DNA from: Flintibacter muris
GTDB taxonomy: Bacteria > Bacillota > Clostridia > Oscillospirales > Oscillospiraceae
Reading direction: 5' to 3'
Assembly: GCF_943192995.1 (NCBI RefSeq)
Contig: NZ_CALPCP010000016.1
Coordinates: 1 to 64,000, forward strand
Length of the DNA: 64,000 nucleotides
The notes under the pieces were generated by a model. It saw nothing but the letters and a program-made list of their open reading frames with translations, was not told the origin of the DNA and ran no database searches. How positions within the stretch are numbered: position 1 is the first letter of the stretch; every line of letters starts with the position of its first letter. Shown one piece after another: positions 27,390-35,114 of the stretch. The translations under genes and the position numbers were made by a program.

Positions 27390-27839
27390 TTATACCAGGT
27401 ATTTCAGGATTGTCTCATACCAACTTCTCAGGTCATGGTAGTGGATCCAATGCCGCTCCAGACCGTGATGTGCTGAACAACCGGCAGGAGTTACTTCAAA
27501 CAGCCGATGGAACTCCGCAGTCGGCCCTATGTATACGGGGATATTGAAGGTTAGAGGGGCGGGATGATATCTGAACTGATCACCAGTAATGTCGATAACT
27601 AATCCATCCAAGACAAGCCAGGCGTGGTGCCAACTATCCTCAGGATCATCACCGTAATATGTGCCGCTTACATAGGTAATTGGGCCTATCCCATTATCAA
27701 TCAGATATTGGGCCAGCATATCGCTAGTATGCCCGCACTGTCTGGTGGGGAACTTTCTAAAAAACGAGCCCGGTTCATAATTGGTCTGCGCGTCTTCAAT
27801 GGCTTTACGGAAATTGCGGACTAATGTTTCTAATTCCAT
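27390..27839 (-). CDS. Transglutaminase-like cysteine peptidase-fold protein (putative)
   Basis: A 149-residue protein with a possible Cys-His-Asp triad in transglutaminase order: FPTRQCGHTSDMLAQYL (Cys at about 35, at a helix start), then SWHHAWLVLDGLVIDITGDQF (His and Asp on adjacent strands). It is short for the superfamily. No partner gene is evident; transcribed alone toward the SLOG gene. Function unassigned; the fold call rests on the residue pattern only. Confidence 0.45.
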   Translation of the reverse strand: MELETLVRNFRKAIEDAQTNYEPGSFFRKFPTRQCGHTSDMLAQYLIDNGIGPITYVSGTYYGDDPEDSWHHAWLVLDGLVIDITGDQFRYHPAPLTFNIPVYIGPTAEFHRLFEVTPAGCSAHHGLERHWIHYHDLRSWYETILKYLV

Positions 27840-28008
27840 CGTACATCTCCTGGTATTCTAAAGGATTGACAACTATTATATCACGCCGACCCTGTAGTCA
27901 CAAGGTGGGAAGAAAAAACAGAAAATATTTTTAGTGGGTGTAACCTGCACTGCTCCGAATCCCACTATAGGGGTGAGAGGCCCTCAACACCAAATGGAGG
28001 ATATGACC

Positions 28009-28563
28009 GTGGAAGACGACAAAATCATTGACCTGTTCTGGACGCGCGACCAGACGGCCATTGAAGAGACCGGCATAAAGTATGGCAGCAGGCTTCAGCG
28101 GCTGGCCATGAAGATTCTATACAGCCGCGAGGATGCGGAGGAGAGTGTCAACGACACCTATCTGTCGGCCTGGAACACCATCCCGCCCCAGAGACCCGTG
28201 TATTTCTTTGCGTTTCTAGCAAAAATATGCCGGTTTGCAGCCTATGGAAAGCTGGATTGGAAAACAGCTCAAAAGCGTCAGGCGGAGGTTGTGGAATTGA
28301 CCGCTGAGTTGGAGACCTGCATCCCGGACGCTGCAGCCCAGGCCGCCTTTGACAGCCGGGAACTGGGGGAACTGCTGAACATATTCCTTGGGACATTGAC
28401 TGAGGAGAAGCGGTTGATTTTCCTGCGCCGGTACTGGTTTGAGGACTCCGTGAAAGATATTGCCAAACGATATGGGATTGGGGAGAGCAAGGTGAAGACC
28501 ACCCTGCTGCGTACCCGGACCAATCTGAGAAATTTCTTGGAGAAGGAGGGAATCCATCTATGA
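28009..28563 (+). CDS. ECF-type sigma factor
   Basis: A 184-residue sigma-70 family protein, paralogous in layout to the gene at 2621: region 2 (SREDAEESVNDTYLSAWN) and region 4 (FLRRYWFEDSVKDIAKRYGI). I chose GTG 28009 because GGAGG at 27996-28000 is eight bases upstream; the ATG at 28003 would be too close. It overlaps the downstream membrane protein by ATGA. Confidence 0.85.
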   Translation: MEDDKIIDLFWTRDQTAIEETGIKYGSRLQRLAMKILYSREDAEESVNDTYLSAWNTIPPQRPVYFFAFLAKICRFAAYGKLDWKTAQKRQAEVVELTAELETCIPDAAAQAAFDSRELGELLNIFLGTLTEEKRLIFLRRYWFEDSVKDIAKRYGIGESKVKTTLLRTRTNLRNFLEKEGIHL

Positions 28564-29399
28564 ACGGGAAAGACCTGCTGATGGGTTTAGGGCATGTAGA
28601 CGAGGTGTACATCCAGGCGGCGGAAGAAAAGACACTGAGGAAGCCCTTTGGTACGGCATTAAGGCGCTATGGCGCTATGGCGGCCTGCTTTGCGGTGTTG
28701 ATCGTTGCCGCTACGGTATTCTATACGCGCAGCCCCGTTGGGCCCACGCCGCCCGGACCAGTTGTTGAGCCCCCTGACATCAGCCAGCCGCCTGAGTTCG
28801 TCCCGGAGGAAGTGACTGTAGATATGGGGCAGGTCTACTTCAACGATGCAATAGGCCCGCAGGAGGATATATGGTATGACCCGGATGTTTACACCATTAC
28901 TCCGTTGAGCGGGCAGGCGTATGCAGACTATTATCAGCGGGGGCTTACACCGCCCTGGCTCCCGGATGGGCTGTCTCCAGCAAAATGGAACGATACCGCG
29001 GAGCAGATAACAGCGGCAGATGGCACGGTGATCAGCGATATTGCCAACCTTGGTTTCTATTCTGGCTACTATGAGGACGGCACACCGGAACTGTACGAGA
29101 ATACCAACGCCGTCAAAGGCCTGAGTCTGTCGGCCTCCCGGATCGGAGCACTCCCTCAATGGGACTATGTTCTGCCTGAGCAGGAGCGCCAGACCACGGA
29201 TATTGACGGCATAGCGGTCACTTTGGGCGTGAGTATCTGTCCATGCGAGCCAGCTGGAACGGTGGAAGTGATCAATGCTGAGTGGGAGTCGGGTGGGCTA
29301 CACTTCCAGCTGACAGCCCAGCAGATCGAGCGGACGGACGTGGTCAAGACCATCGCATCTATCATCGCCGGTACAGCGGACATTACGATCATCAACTGA
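28560..29399 (+). CDS. Anti-sigma-factor-like membrane protein
   Basis: A 279-residue protein with a cytoplasmic N-terminus (GHVDEVYIQAAEE), one membrane helix (about 38-58, YGAMAACFAVLIVAATVFY), a proline-rich linker and an extracytoplasmic domain with repeated DUF4367-like strands. Coupled to the sigma gene by ATGA; probable anti-sigma partner, by analogy with 1887-2624. Confidence 0.65.
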   Translation: MNGKDLLMGLGHVDEVYIQAAEEKTLRKPFGTALRRYGAMAACFAVLIVAATVFYTRSPVGPTPPGPVVEPPDISQPPEFVPEEVTVDMGQVYFNDAIGPQEDIWYDPDVYTITPLSGQAYADYYQRGLTPPWLPDGLSPAKWNDTAEQITAADGTVISDIANLGFYSGYYEDGTPELYENTNAVKGLSLSASRIGALPQWDYVLPEQERQTTDIDGIAVTLGVSICPCEPAGTVEVINAEWESGGLHFQLTAQQIERTDVVKTIASIIAGTADITIIN

Positions 29400-29425
29400 A
29401 TAACTGACATAGGAGGTAATCTATC

Positions 29426-30196
29426 ATGAAAAAAATCTTTGCTTTTTTCCTTGCAGCTGTGATGCTGCTCTCCCTGGCTGCCTGCGGCCAGGATGTTCCC
29501 GAGAATGATGAAGCGGGCAGAAACTCCAGCCAGCAGGTGGGGGCACCCAGCGCAAGCGGCAATCCCGAGAATGAAGGCAACCCGGATATCGCTCCCGAGG
29601 ATGACCCGGGCGCGAAGTCCAGCCAGCAAACCGCTGAACAGGGTCAGATCAATCTTTCCGATGGGGACGGCAAAGCTGATACCCATAACGGTTTGGACAC
29701 GGCAGATTGGAAAGTTGAAATTGATAAGGGCCCCTATATGGAAAACTATAAGGACATTCCCGAACTTCCTAACGCCGAGCCGAATTGGAATGATGCGCAG
29801 AGCAGCACCCCAAAGGGGGTGCCGGAGAATGCCATTGGCGCGCCGGACATTGCCCCGGAGGACGATCCCAATGCGGGCGCTAACCAGCAAGTCGCTCAGC
29901 ATTTCATAGTTGATCTTTCCGAGGAGGATGGCAGCGAACTGCAGAGTGTGTCCGATACCGCGTCTTATGCAGGCGCTATGGCAGGGGACGGCTATATCCA
30001 GTTTGGGGATAAGCTCGCGGAGAAGAAGGCCCTGTCTCAAGAGACAATCGAGTGGCTTACGTGGTATAACAGCCTGAGCACAGACGAGCAGGCGGCAATA
30101 AGCATCGTTCCGGCTGACCTGATGGTGGCGAGCGGGATTGCCAAGTCTGGAGACAGCGAAGCACTCGGAACGGAGTTGGAGGAAAAGTTACCGTGA
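29426..30196 (+). CDS. Lipoprotein with internal repeat
   Basis: A 256-residue lipoprotein (lipobox SLAACG, Cys about 21). Two similar acidic blocks follow: PDIAPEDDPGAKSSQQTAEQ near residue 52 and PDIAPEDDPNAGANQQVAQH near residue 140, each followed by a LSxxDG strand. No family recognised. It is the third gene of the sigma operon (AGGAGG upstream) and is a likely sigma target or sensor component. Confidence 0.75.
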   Translation: MKKIFAFFLAAVMLLSLAACGQDVPENDEAGRNSSQQVGAPSASGNPENEGNPDIAPEDDPGAKSSQQTAEQGQINLSDGDGKADTHNGLDTADWKVEIDKGPYMENYKDIPELPNAEPNWNDAQSSTPKGVPENAIGAPDIAPEDDPNAGANQQVAQHFIVDLSEEDGSELQSVSDTASYAGAMAGDGYIQFGDKLAEKKALSQETIEWLTWYNSLSTDEQAAISIVPADLMVASGIAKSGDSEALGTELEEKLP

Positions 30197-30202
30197 AATC
30201 TG

Positions 30203-30241
30203 CACCTGGCCAGACCAGCATCTGCTTGGTCTGGCCAGGTG
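30203..30241 (+). terminator. Terminator of the second ECF operon
   Basis: Perfect 15-bp stem CACCTGGCCAGACCA/TGGTCTGGCCAGGTG followed by TTGTTTT. Confidence 0.88.
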
Positions 30242-30261
30242 TTGTTTTGCAGTGAAAAACC

Positions 30262-30295
30262 TCGACATACGGTGTCAGAATTTTGGGTATATGCT
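30262..30295 (+). promoter_or_regulatory. 22-bp-spacer promoter with GGTGTCA operator (copy 3, orphan)
   Basis: TCGACA at 30262-30267, 22 bases, TATGCT at 30290-30295; the operator CGACATACGGTGTCAG is a near-perfect match to copy 4. No gene starts just downstream, so the gene it served seems lost. Confidence 0.6.
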
Positions 30296-30668
30296 ATAAG
30301 TGGGGGGCAATTTAAGTGGTAGCTGAATCAAACGATAGGATGGAATTTTTAATTTGATTGTTGCCATTTCTTTGCTAAATTGTTGCTTCAATGTGCCATA
30401 AACAGGAAGGAGTTGGAATAGCTGCTTTTTACAAAATACCAATACGAAAAGTGATTCCACTCAAGATAAATATTTGGAGACGAGAATTATGTGAGTACTT
30501 TGTTGTCCGCAGAAGGGATGGGTTTTGTCGTGTTATAGACCATTAAGCCGTATATGTTTGAAAGGAGCTAATTATGACTAAGAGTAAGTTTAACCAAAGG
30601 AATGTCCTGGCACTTCTGGGTGTCTTTATTGTTGATTCGGATAAAACTTAACGGTGAAGTAAGTGAAT
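30296..30668 (+). other. Degraded region with a short ORF
   Basis: AT-rich, no full-length gene. It holds a 25-codon ORF (30574-30651) with a strong ribosome site. The region between an orphan promoter and the lipoprotein gene is probably the scar of a deleted gene. Confidence 0.5.
30574..30651 (+). CDS. Short hydrophobic peptide ORF (25 aa)
   Basis: ATG preceded by AAAGGAG at near-ideal spacing; encodes a basic start (MTKSKFNQR) and a short hydrophobic stretch (VLALLGVFIV) before the stop. It may be the start of a truncated membrane or secreted protein, or a small peptide gene. No homologue known to me. Confidence 0.35.
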   Translation: MTKSKFNQRNVLALLGVFIVDSDKT

Positions 30669-31400
30669 ATGAGAAGACGATTCCTATTTCTGGTTGCGGC
30701 TATAATTTTGACGACTGCATTGGCCGGCTGCCAAGGGAAGGTTTCAGAGCCTTCGGATGAAACGACACCAGAGACAATAATTCGGAACTTCGGTGCCGAC
30801 GAAGCTAGCTGGCGTGCATGGGATGACCTGCATGAGAATGATTTAGAGTGGATGGATGCTGCGGCATTGAATATTGATTTGACCTGTCCACTCTCGTGCG
30901 GAACAGTATTTTTCTGTGAGAGTGGTGCGGCTGTTACTCCAGATGAGGCTGCAAAGATTTTGATATCCTCCATGCTGGACTCCATGGGTGAAGATTCCAA
31001 TGAGCGCCAATTTACCATTTTAGACTATGCGGTGCCAGATCAGATTCTGCAGACCAGAGCGGATGTCATTACCAGTGCGTTAGGCTTGCTTGAAAGTGGA
31101 GAAGCACCATCGGAAAGAGCTGACTTAGAAGAGTGGTGCAGATTTTATTTTGGACAATTTCCGGGGATTGATGACAATATGTGGTTTCTGTATCCGGATT
31201 TTTCGATCAGATGGTCTGGCCAATGTGGCATAAGCGAGTATGATGAATTTATTGGCGGTGAGGAGATGGACGAAAATGGGCTTGTCCCCATAAGCTATAC
31301 ACTGGCGAGATCGCTGGAAGCAAATATCTTTTTGCTGGCTCAAACAGATAGTGGATACTATCTTCAAAGTGCGGAGGCATTTTATGCCAGTCATACATAA
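30669..31400 (+). CDS. Uncharacterised lipoprotein
   Basis: A 243-residue lipoprotein with basic RRR start, hydrophobic segment and lipobox LAGC (Cys about 21). The mature part is acidic with no motif known to me. ATG 30669 is preferred over GTG 30663. The ribosome site is weak. It is monocistronic and stands between decayed regions. Confidence 0.65.
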   Translation: MRRRFLFLVAAIILTTALAGCQGKVSEPSDETTPETIIRNFGADEASWRAWDDLHENDLEWMDAAALNIDLTCPLSCGTVFFCESGAAVTPDEAAKILISSMLDSMGEDSNERQFTILDYAVPDQILQTRADVITSALGLLESGEAPSERADLEEWCRFYFGQFPGIDDNMWFLYPDFSIRWSGQCGISEYDEFIGGEEMDENGLVPISYTLARSLEANIFLLAQTDSGYYLQSAEAFYASHT

Positions 31401-31508
31401 ATTCGATTTGCCAATAATTGAATGGGAAAAATTTTCGAGTGAAGGGGTGGTTGGAGAGCACCGATATAAATAAGACCCCTAAATTTAAGCGGAGCTGATG
31501 ATAGTTAG

Positions 31509-31542
31509 GAGCCGCCAGAACCTCAGAGGTTCCAGGCGGCTC
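31509..31542. terminator. Hairpin after lipoprotein gene
   Basis: Stem GAGCCGCC...AACCT / AGGTT...GGCGGCTC; followed by TTGCTAT, so weak as an intrinsic terminator. Confidence 0.55.
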
Positions 31543-31585
31543 TTGCTATAAGCGCATTGATTTATTCTCATTACCTATTCCGAAC

Positions 31586-31628
31586 TTGACACCGCTAAGT
31601 TTTGACGGTATAATCTTATCATCGTCAA
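31586..31628 (+). promoter_or_regulatory. TetR gene promoter with inverted repeat
   Basis: TTGACA at 31586-31591, 17 bases, TATAAT at 31609-31614. TTGACG (31602-31607) and CGTCAA (31623-31628) flank the -10 box and may be the autoregulatory operator. Confidence 0.75.
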
Positions 31629-31642
31629 GATTGGAGGTTACT

Positions 31643-32227
31643 ATGGAAAATAGACCTTATCACCACGGGAACCTACGGAATGCTTTAATTGGAGCCGGAT
31701 TAGAGTTAATCAATACAGAGGGGGAGGAGAATTTATCCTTACGCAAAGTCGCTCTAAAATGTGGTGTCAGTAATGCCGCTCCCTATGCTCATTTTAATAG
31801 CAAGGATGAATTTATCGCCGCAATCCAACAACACATTATGGATTTATTTACGTCGACATTGGAACAAACAGTAGAGATGTATGCGGATACCCCTAATATT
31901 CTCTTGATGCTTGGGACTGCCTATGTAAAATTCTTTTATAAAAATCCCCTTTATTTTGATTTTTTATTTTCCAGAAAAAACATCCAGATCAACTTATCTT
32001 TGGATTGTGCGGGAGAAAAAGAAATTCCACCGCTAAAAATATTGAAGCAAATTGCGACACAAACCTTTCGCAAAATTGATATGCCAGAATCTGTCATGCA
32101 AAATAAAATAATTGCGATGTGGGCCTTAGTTCATGGTTTATCTGCTATCGCAACCATGCCGAATGTAGAATATGACAAGGATTGGGAAACGAGAATTGAA
32201 GAAATAATTCAATCCTTAGACGTATGA
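31643..32227 (+). CDS. TetR-family regulator
   Basis: A 194-residue TetR/AcrR protein: HTH in residues 10-55 (LSLRKVALKCGVSNAAPYAHF), helical ligand domain of the WHG type (LGTAYVKFFYKNPLYFDFLFS, MWALVHGLSAIA). TTGGAGG precedes ATG 31643. The normally adjacent regulated gene appears to be lost; only a 30-codon remnant follows. Confidence 0.88.
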   Translation: MENRPYHHGNLRNALIGAGLELINTEGEENLSLRKVALKCGVSNAAPYAHFNSKDEFIAAIQQHIMDLFTSTLEQTVEMYADTPNILLMLGTAYVKFFYKNPLYFDFLFSRKNIQINLSLDCAGEKEIPPLKILKQIATQTFRKIDMPESVMQNKIIAMWALVHGLSAIATMPNVEYDKDWETRIEEIIQSLDV

Positions 32228-32233
32228 TTAGCT

Positions 32234-32326
32234 ATGAGAATGGATTTACCGCAATTCTCCCGTCTTTACTTAGTTGGTGCGATTAGAGTAGTACCTGCTA
32301 TGATCGCATTTCCTATCGTTGCTTAA
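32234..32326 (+). pseudogene. Remnant of a membrane protein gene (30 aa)
   Basis: ATG six bases after the TetR stop; encodes FSRLYLVGAIRVVPAMIAFP and then stops. Short and without a visible ribosome site; probably the truncated start of the gene that the TetR protein controlled. Confidence 0.35.
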
Positions 32327-32451
32327 CTGCTGAAAAATGGTGCTAAGATCGTACAAATAGCGGTAATCATATCCGACGTGCCACGGATGGAGTTATCATA
32401 ATCTTGTTGCAGCCCTTTCCAGTATCCCTGATTTCTCTGGCAAAATAAACT

Positions 32452-32485
32452 TTGACATACGGCGTCAGAGTTTTGGGTGTATAAT
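32452..32485 (+). promoter_or_regulatory. 22-bp-spacer promoter with GGCGTCA operator (copy 4, orphan)
   Basis: TTGACA at 32452-32457, 22 bases, perfect TATAAT at 32480-32485. The operator reads TTGACATACGGCGTCAG. The spacer is too long for unaided sigma-A recognition. Confidence 0.7.
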
Positions 32486-32511
32486 GTAGGTGTAGAGGGA
32501 TTAATATTTTG

Positions 32512-32545
32512 ACTAACGAAAATCTAACATTCCATGTGCTATCAT
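32512..32545 (+). promoter_or_regulatory. Third promoter with TAAC direct repeats
   Basis: ACTAAC at 32512-32517 and TCTAAC at 32523-32528, then 11 bases and TATCAT at 32540-32545. Same geometry as the promoters of the response regulator and exporter (7666, 9557). Target may be the sigma-like gene at 32703. Confidence 0.65.
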
Positions 32546-32702
32546 ACTCTCACTGATTTTGTATGCGGATACCTGTAATGCGTTTTGTTTGCTATGAGAT
32601 AGACCGCAATACCATTAAGCAGCAGAAAATGTCATAGGGCCTATATAATATAGTCTGAATCCATCAGAATGTGATCCTCTTTCGGGATGGTGTTCATGAA
32701 TT

Positions 32703-33248
32703 GTGCTGTCGCTTACTGAGAAGCAGCGAGTAAAGGTAGAGGAGAATATGGGCCTTGTGGGTAAGGTGATAAAGGACTGTGTCCACACGTTGGGCAGGGG
32801 TTGTATCTATACCTATGACGATCTATTGCAGATCGGGTATATTGGACTGTGCAAAGCGGTCCAGACCTATCAACCTGAATACAAGAACGCCTTTTCAACT
32901 TATGCTTACCGCCTGATTCAGAACGAGATCTACACACAGTTGGAGTATGCTGCGCGTTGCGGACGGGAACAGGCCACGGATCCGGCAGAACTGCCCTGCG
33001 GTGGACTGCGTGATAGTCTGGAGGAGCAGGAGGCTTGCCGGGAACTGATGAATTTGCTTGATCGGGCTGAAGCAACAGCCACCGGAAGCACCGCAAAGGG
33101 GATCCGGGCCATTCGTATGCGCATTGATGGATACTCAAGCAAAGAAATTGGTGAGTTACTTGGGGTTCCAGCCAACCATGTGACTGCATGGGTTTCCAAG
33201 GCGAGGAATCACATCCGCATGTATAGATTAGACCTCTTGCGAAATTAA
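32703..33248 (+). CDS. Sigma-70-like factor
   Basis: A 181-residue protein with sigma region 2 (about 10-75; YTYDDLLQIGYIGLCKAVQT and AFSTYAYRLIQNEIY) and a region-4-like HTH at the end (YSSKEIGELLGVPANHVTAWV). GTG start; upstream site GGGATGG is weak and distant. Such short factors occur in phages and conjugative elements. It ends inside the first bases of the IS5 remnant, so the IS lies right behind it. Confidence 0.75.
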   Translation: MLSLTEKQRVKVEENMGLVGKVIKDCVHTLGRGCIYTYDDLLQIGYIGLCKAVQTYQPEYKNAFSTYAYRLIQNEIYTQLEYAARCGREQATDPAELPCGGLRDSLEEQEACRELMNLLDRAEATATGSTAKGIRAIRMRIDGYSSKEIGELLGVPANHVTAWVSKARNHIRMYRLDLLRN

Positions 33249-33540
33249 GCTAAGCGGTCAAAGTTGCAGATACCAGCAATTAAGGAAAAGCGGAGAGCAA
33301 AGCGCTTTCTCCGGTTACGGTAACGCTCCGAGAGGATACGAAACCTTTTGACAAAATGGATACAGGAATCCTTGGATAGCTGGAAATCGTGCTTCCTTCC
33401 GCTGGAGAATGCCAGCGCAATGATCTCCCCGGTCCGAAGGCTGACGAACAGCTGAGTCTTTAGTGTATGCCTCTTTTTCTTCCCGGAATAGTACCGCTTT
33501 TGCTTTTTTAGGACGCTCAACCGGCGATTCTATTAAATCG
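33245..33540 (-). pseudogene. IS5-family transposase remnant
   Basis: Minus-strand DDE transposase C-terminal half: ERPKK then (next frame) QKRYYSGKKKRHTLKTQ, GEIIALAFSSGRKHDF, and the tail YRNRRKRFALRFSLIAGICN. There is a frameshift near 33500, and the catalytic region between KRFRILSE and the tail is deleted. The first half is absent. Non-functional scar of an IS insertion. Confidence 0.8.
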
Positions 33541-33841
33541 GAGTTAGGAGGATCTCGCCTTTGAAAAATGTCAAAACGCCCAAACGGTGGATCTTTTTCC
33601 GCCACTTTGCGTTAAATTTTCTTGCCGGGCGACAGCCCGCCTGCGAAAATTTGCCTTGATTGGCGAAAAAATTTTCGCCGTTGGACATCCGCCAATTTTC
33701 AAACAAGGCATAGAAAAGCAAAAGAAGTCGAGTAGGTCGGTGCAGTCTATAGTGGAATGGTCTGTATCGGATTTTACTACTTTGCCGTTGACGCTGACTG
33801 AGAACACAAACTTTAAGAAAAGGTATGGGACGGGGGTTCAA
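33541..33841. other. Non-coding region beside the IS remnant
   Basis: Open in some frames but nothing resembles a conserved protein. GC composition differs from the flanks and it contains short inverted repeats (GGCGAAAAAATTTTCGCC). It may be the rest of a mobile element. Confidence 0.4.
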
Positions 33842-34102
33842 ATGAATAATTATAATAAATTGCAAAAATATCTTGAAAACAGCGGGAATGCGACAGTCAT
33901 ATTATCCTTTGACACGCTAAAAGAAATATTGGGCATTGAAGTTAATTACACGGCTGCTCTTTGTATAAAAAAGGATTTTCATTGCAACTATGTGGTTGAC
34001 GATGTTTCGGAAAAAGAGAAATGGATCCGTTTTTGCAGAACTGAAACACAAAATGATGAAGATACAACAATCACAACATTAGCGTCAATGTTATGGTGGT
34101 AA
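33842..34102 (+). CDS. Small DUF7662-like protein
   Basis: An 86-residue protein starting NNYNKLQKYLENSGN, then ILSFDTLKEILGIEVN, a pattern resembling the DUF7662/YLxxS domain found in defence-associated small proteins; the usual ending RxWWxN is only partly present (LASMLWW). GGGGG precedes ATG 33842; the open frame further upstream runs through the non-coding region and is not counted. Confidence 0.5.
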   Translation: MNNYNKLQKYLENSGNATVILSFDTLKEILGIEVNYTAALCIKKDFHCNYVVDDVSEKEKWIRFCRTETQNDEDTTITTLASMLWW

Positions 34103-34307
34103 AGAAATCTAAAGCGGTAAAGCCTAGCGAAGTCTTCTGTACGAAATCCACGCCCCGGCAAGACAGCCGCAGCGCGGGGGGAATCCCTGCCTGCGGCTGC
34201 TTTCAGTGATGGGTGGCAAGAGTATTCCGAGGATCTCCAGGTGTCGAATACGGCAATAGAAAGCCCATATGTTTACTATACTTAAATGAACTGAGAGGAG
34301 GGTGCTT

Positions 34308-34643
34308 ATGCTGGGTCCCGCTAATATTGAGCGAATCCCCATTCTCAAACAAGGAGATTTGTCCATCGATCCACAGCGTTGCACTGTCACGCTGGCAGGC
34401 AGGGTGCTTCAGCTATTCCCCAAGGAATTTGAAACGCTTTACCTGTTGGCCCAATATCCCAACTGGGTCCTTTCACCTCAACAGATATATGAGCATGTTT
34501 GGAAAGAGGACCCTGTTGACTGCGATCATATCGTTCGCAATACCGTCTGCCAGCTGCGCCGTAAGCTGGCACACCCGGAACTGATCCAAACGGTTGTGGG
34601 GTATGGGTATAAATTTGTTGTGGAATCAGGGGCAGACCAATGA
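34308..34643 (+). CDS. Stand-alone winged-helix regulator (OmpR C-terminal type)
   Basis: A 111-residue protein that is only a Trans_reg_C domain: LSIDPQRCTVTLAG, LFPKEFETLYLLAQ, the recognition helix DHIVRNTVCQLRRKL and the wing TVVGYGYKFV. There is no receiver domain, so activity cannot depend on phosphorylation. GAGGAGGG lies five bases before ATG 34308. It is the intact counterpart of the frameshifted gene at 18335; both stand next to ABC permease genes. Confidence 0.82.
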   Translation: MLGPANIERIPILKQGDLSIDPQRCTVTLAGRVLQLFPKEFETLYLLAQYPNWVLSPQQIYEHVWKEDPVDCDHIVRNTVCQLRRKLAHPELIQTVVGYGYKFVVESGADQ

Positions 34644-34683
34644 CATTGACGATAAGCGCTATAAAATCAGGAGGATATTGTTT

Positions 34684-35079
34684 ATGACGCAATCAGTTGT
34701 ACAAGCGGAGCTGGCCAGCCCGGTAAGACGGGTTTGGGAGGTATTGACTGACTTGGCCCATCAGGATTGGCGCAGCGATATAGAACGAGTGGAGATTACA
34801 GGGGAAACGACCTTTGTGGAATATACCAAAGGCGGGGTTGCAACATTTTTCACTGTAACCCGGCACGAGCCACCTTGCTATTGGGCCTTCGATATGGAAA
34901 ATAAAAACATGGCGGGACATTGGGCTGGAAAACTTGAGTCAACGGCCTGCGGCTGTATGGTGACATTTTCGGAGGAAGTAGAAGTACGAAAGCTGTGGAT
35001 GCGACCCTTCGTGAAGTTATATCTGAAAAGGCAGGAGAAACAGCATTTGACGGATTTGAAAAAAGCACTGGGGCTTTAG
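34684..35079 (+). CDS. SRPBCC-fold protein
   Basis: A 131-residue START/SRPBCC-like protein: VVQAELASPVRRVWEVLTDL and a later FSEEVEV strand with a long C-terminal helix (FVKLYLKRQEKQHLTDLKKAL). Such proteins hold hydrophobic ligands. AGGAGG upstream. Same orientation and close to the winged-helix regulator and permease fragment. Confidence 0.75.
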   Translation: MTQSVVQAELASPVRRVWEVLTDLAHQDWRSDIERVEITGETTFVEYTKGGVATFFTVTRHEPPCYWAFDMENKNMAGHWAGKLESTACGCMVTFSEEVEVRKLWMRPFVKLYLKRQEKQHLTDLKKALGL

Positions 35080-35114
35080 GAGCCAGTGTGAAGGAAGTGA
35101 GAGATGTGATAGAA

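Larger units (their letters stand above)
32228..32702 (+). other. Degraded region with two orphan promoters
   Basis: Contains a 30-codon ORF (32234-32326) that looks like the start of a membrane protein, and two well-formed promoters (32452 and 32512) 60 bases apart. No complete gene lies before the sigma-like gene at 32703, which the second promoter might transcribe through a leader of about 150 bases. Confidence 0.5.

Noticed and set aside
33587-33841. N-terminal extension of the small DUF7662-like protein
   Set aside because: The upstream frame is open but has no known homology and precedes a better-placed ATG with GGGGG; probably non-coding.
34995-35114. Upstream start of the permease fragment inside the SRPBCC gene
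   Set aside because: It overlaps the SRPBCC coding frame by 85 bases and has no signal-like residues; ATG 35115 fits the membrane helix.
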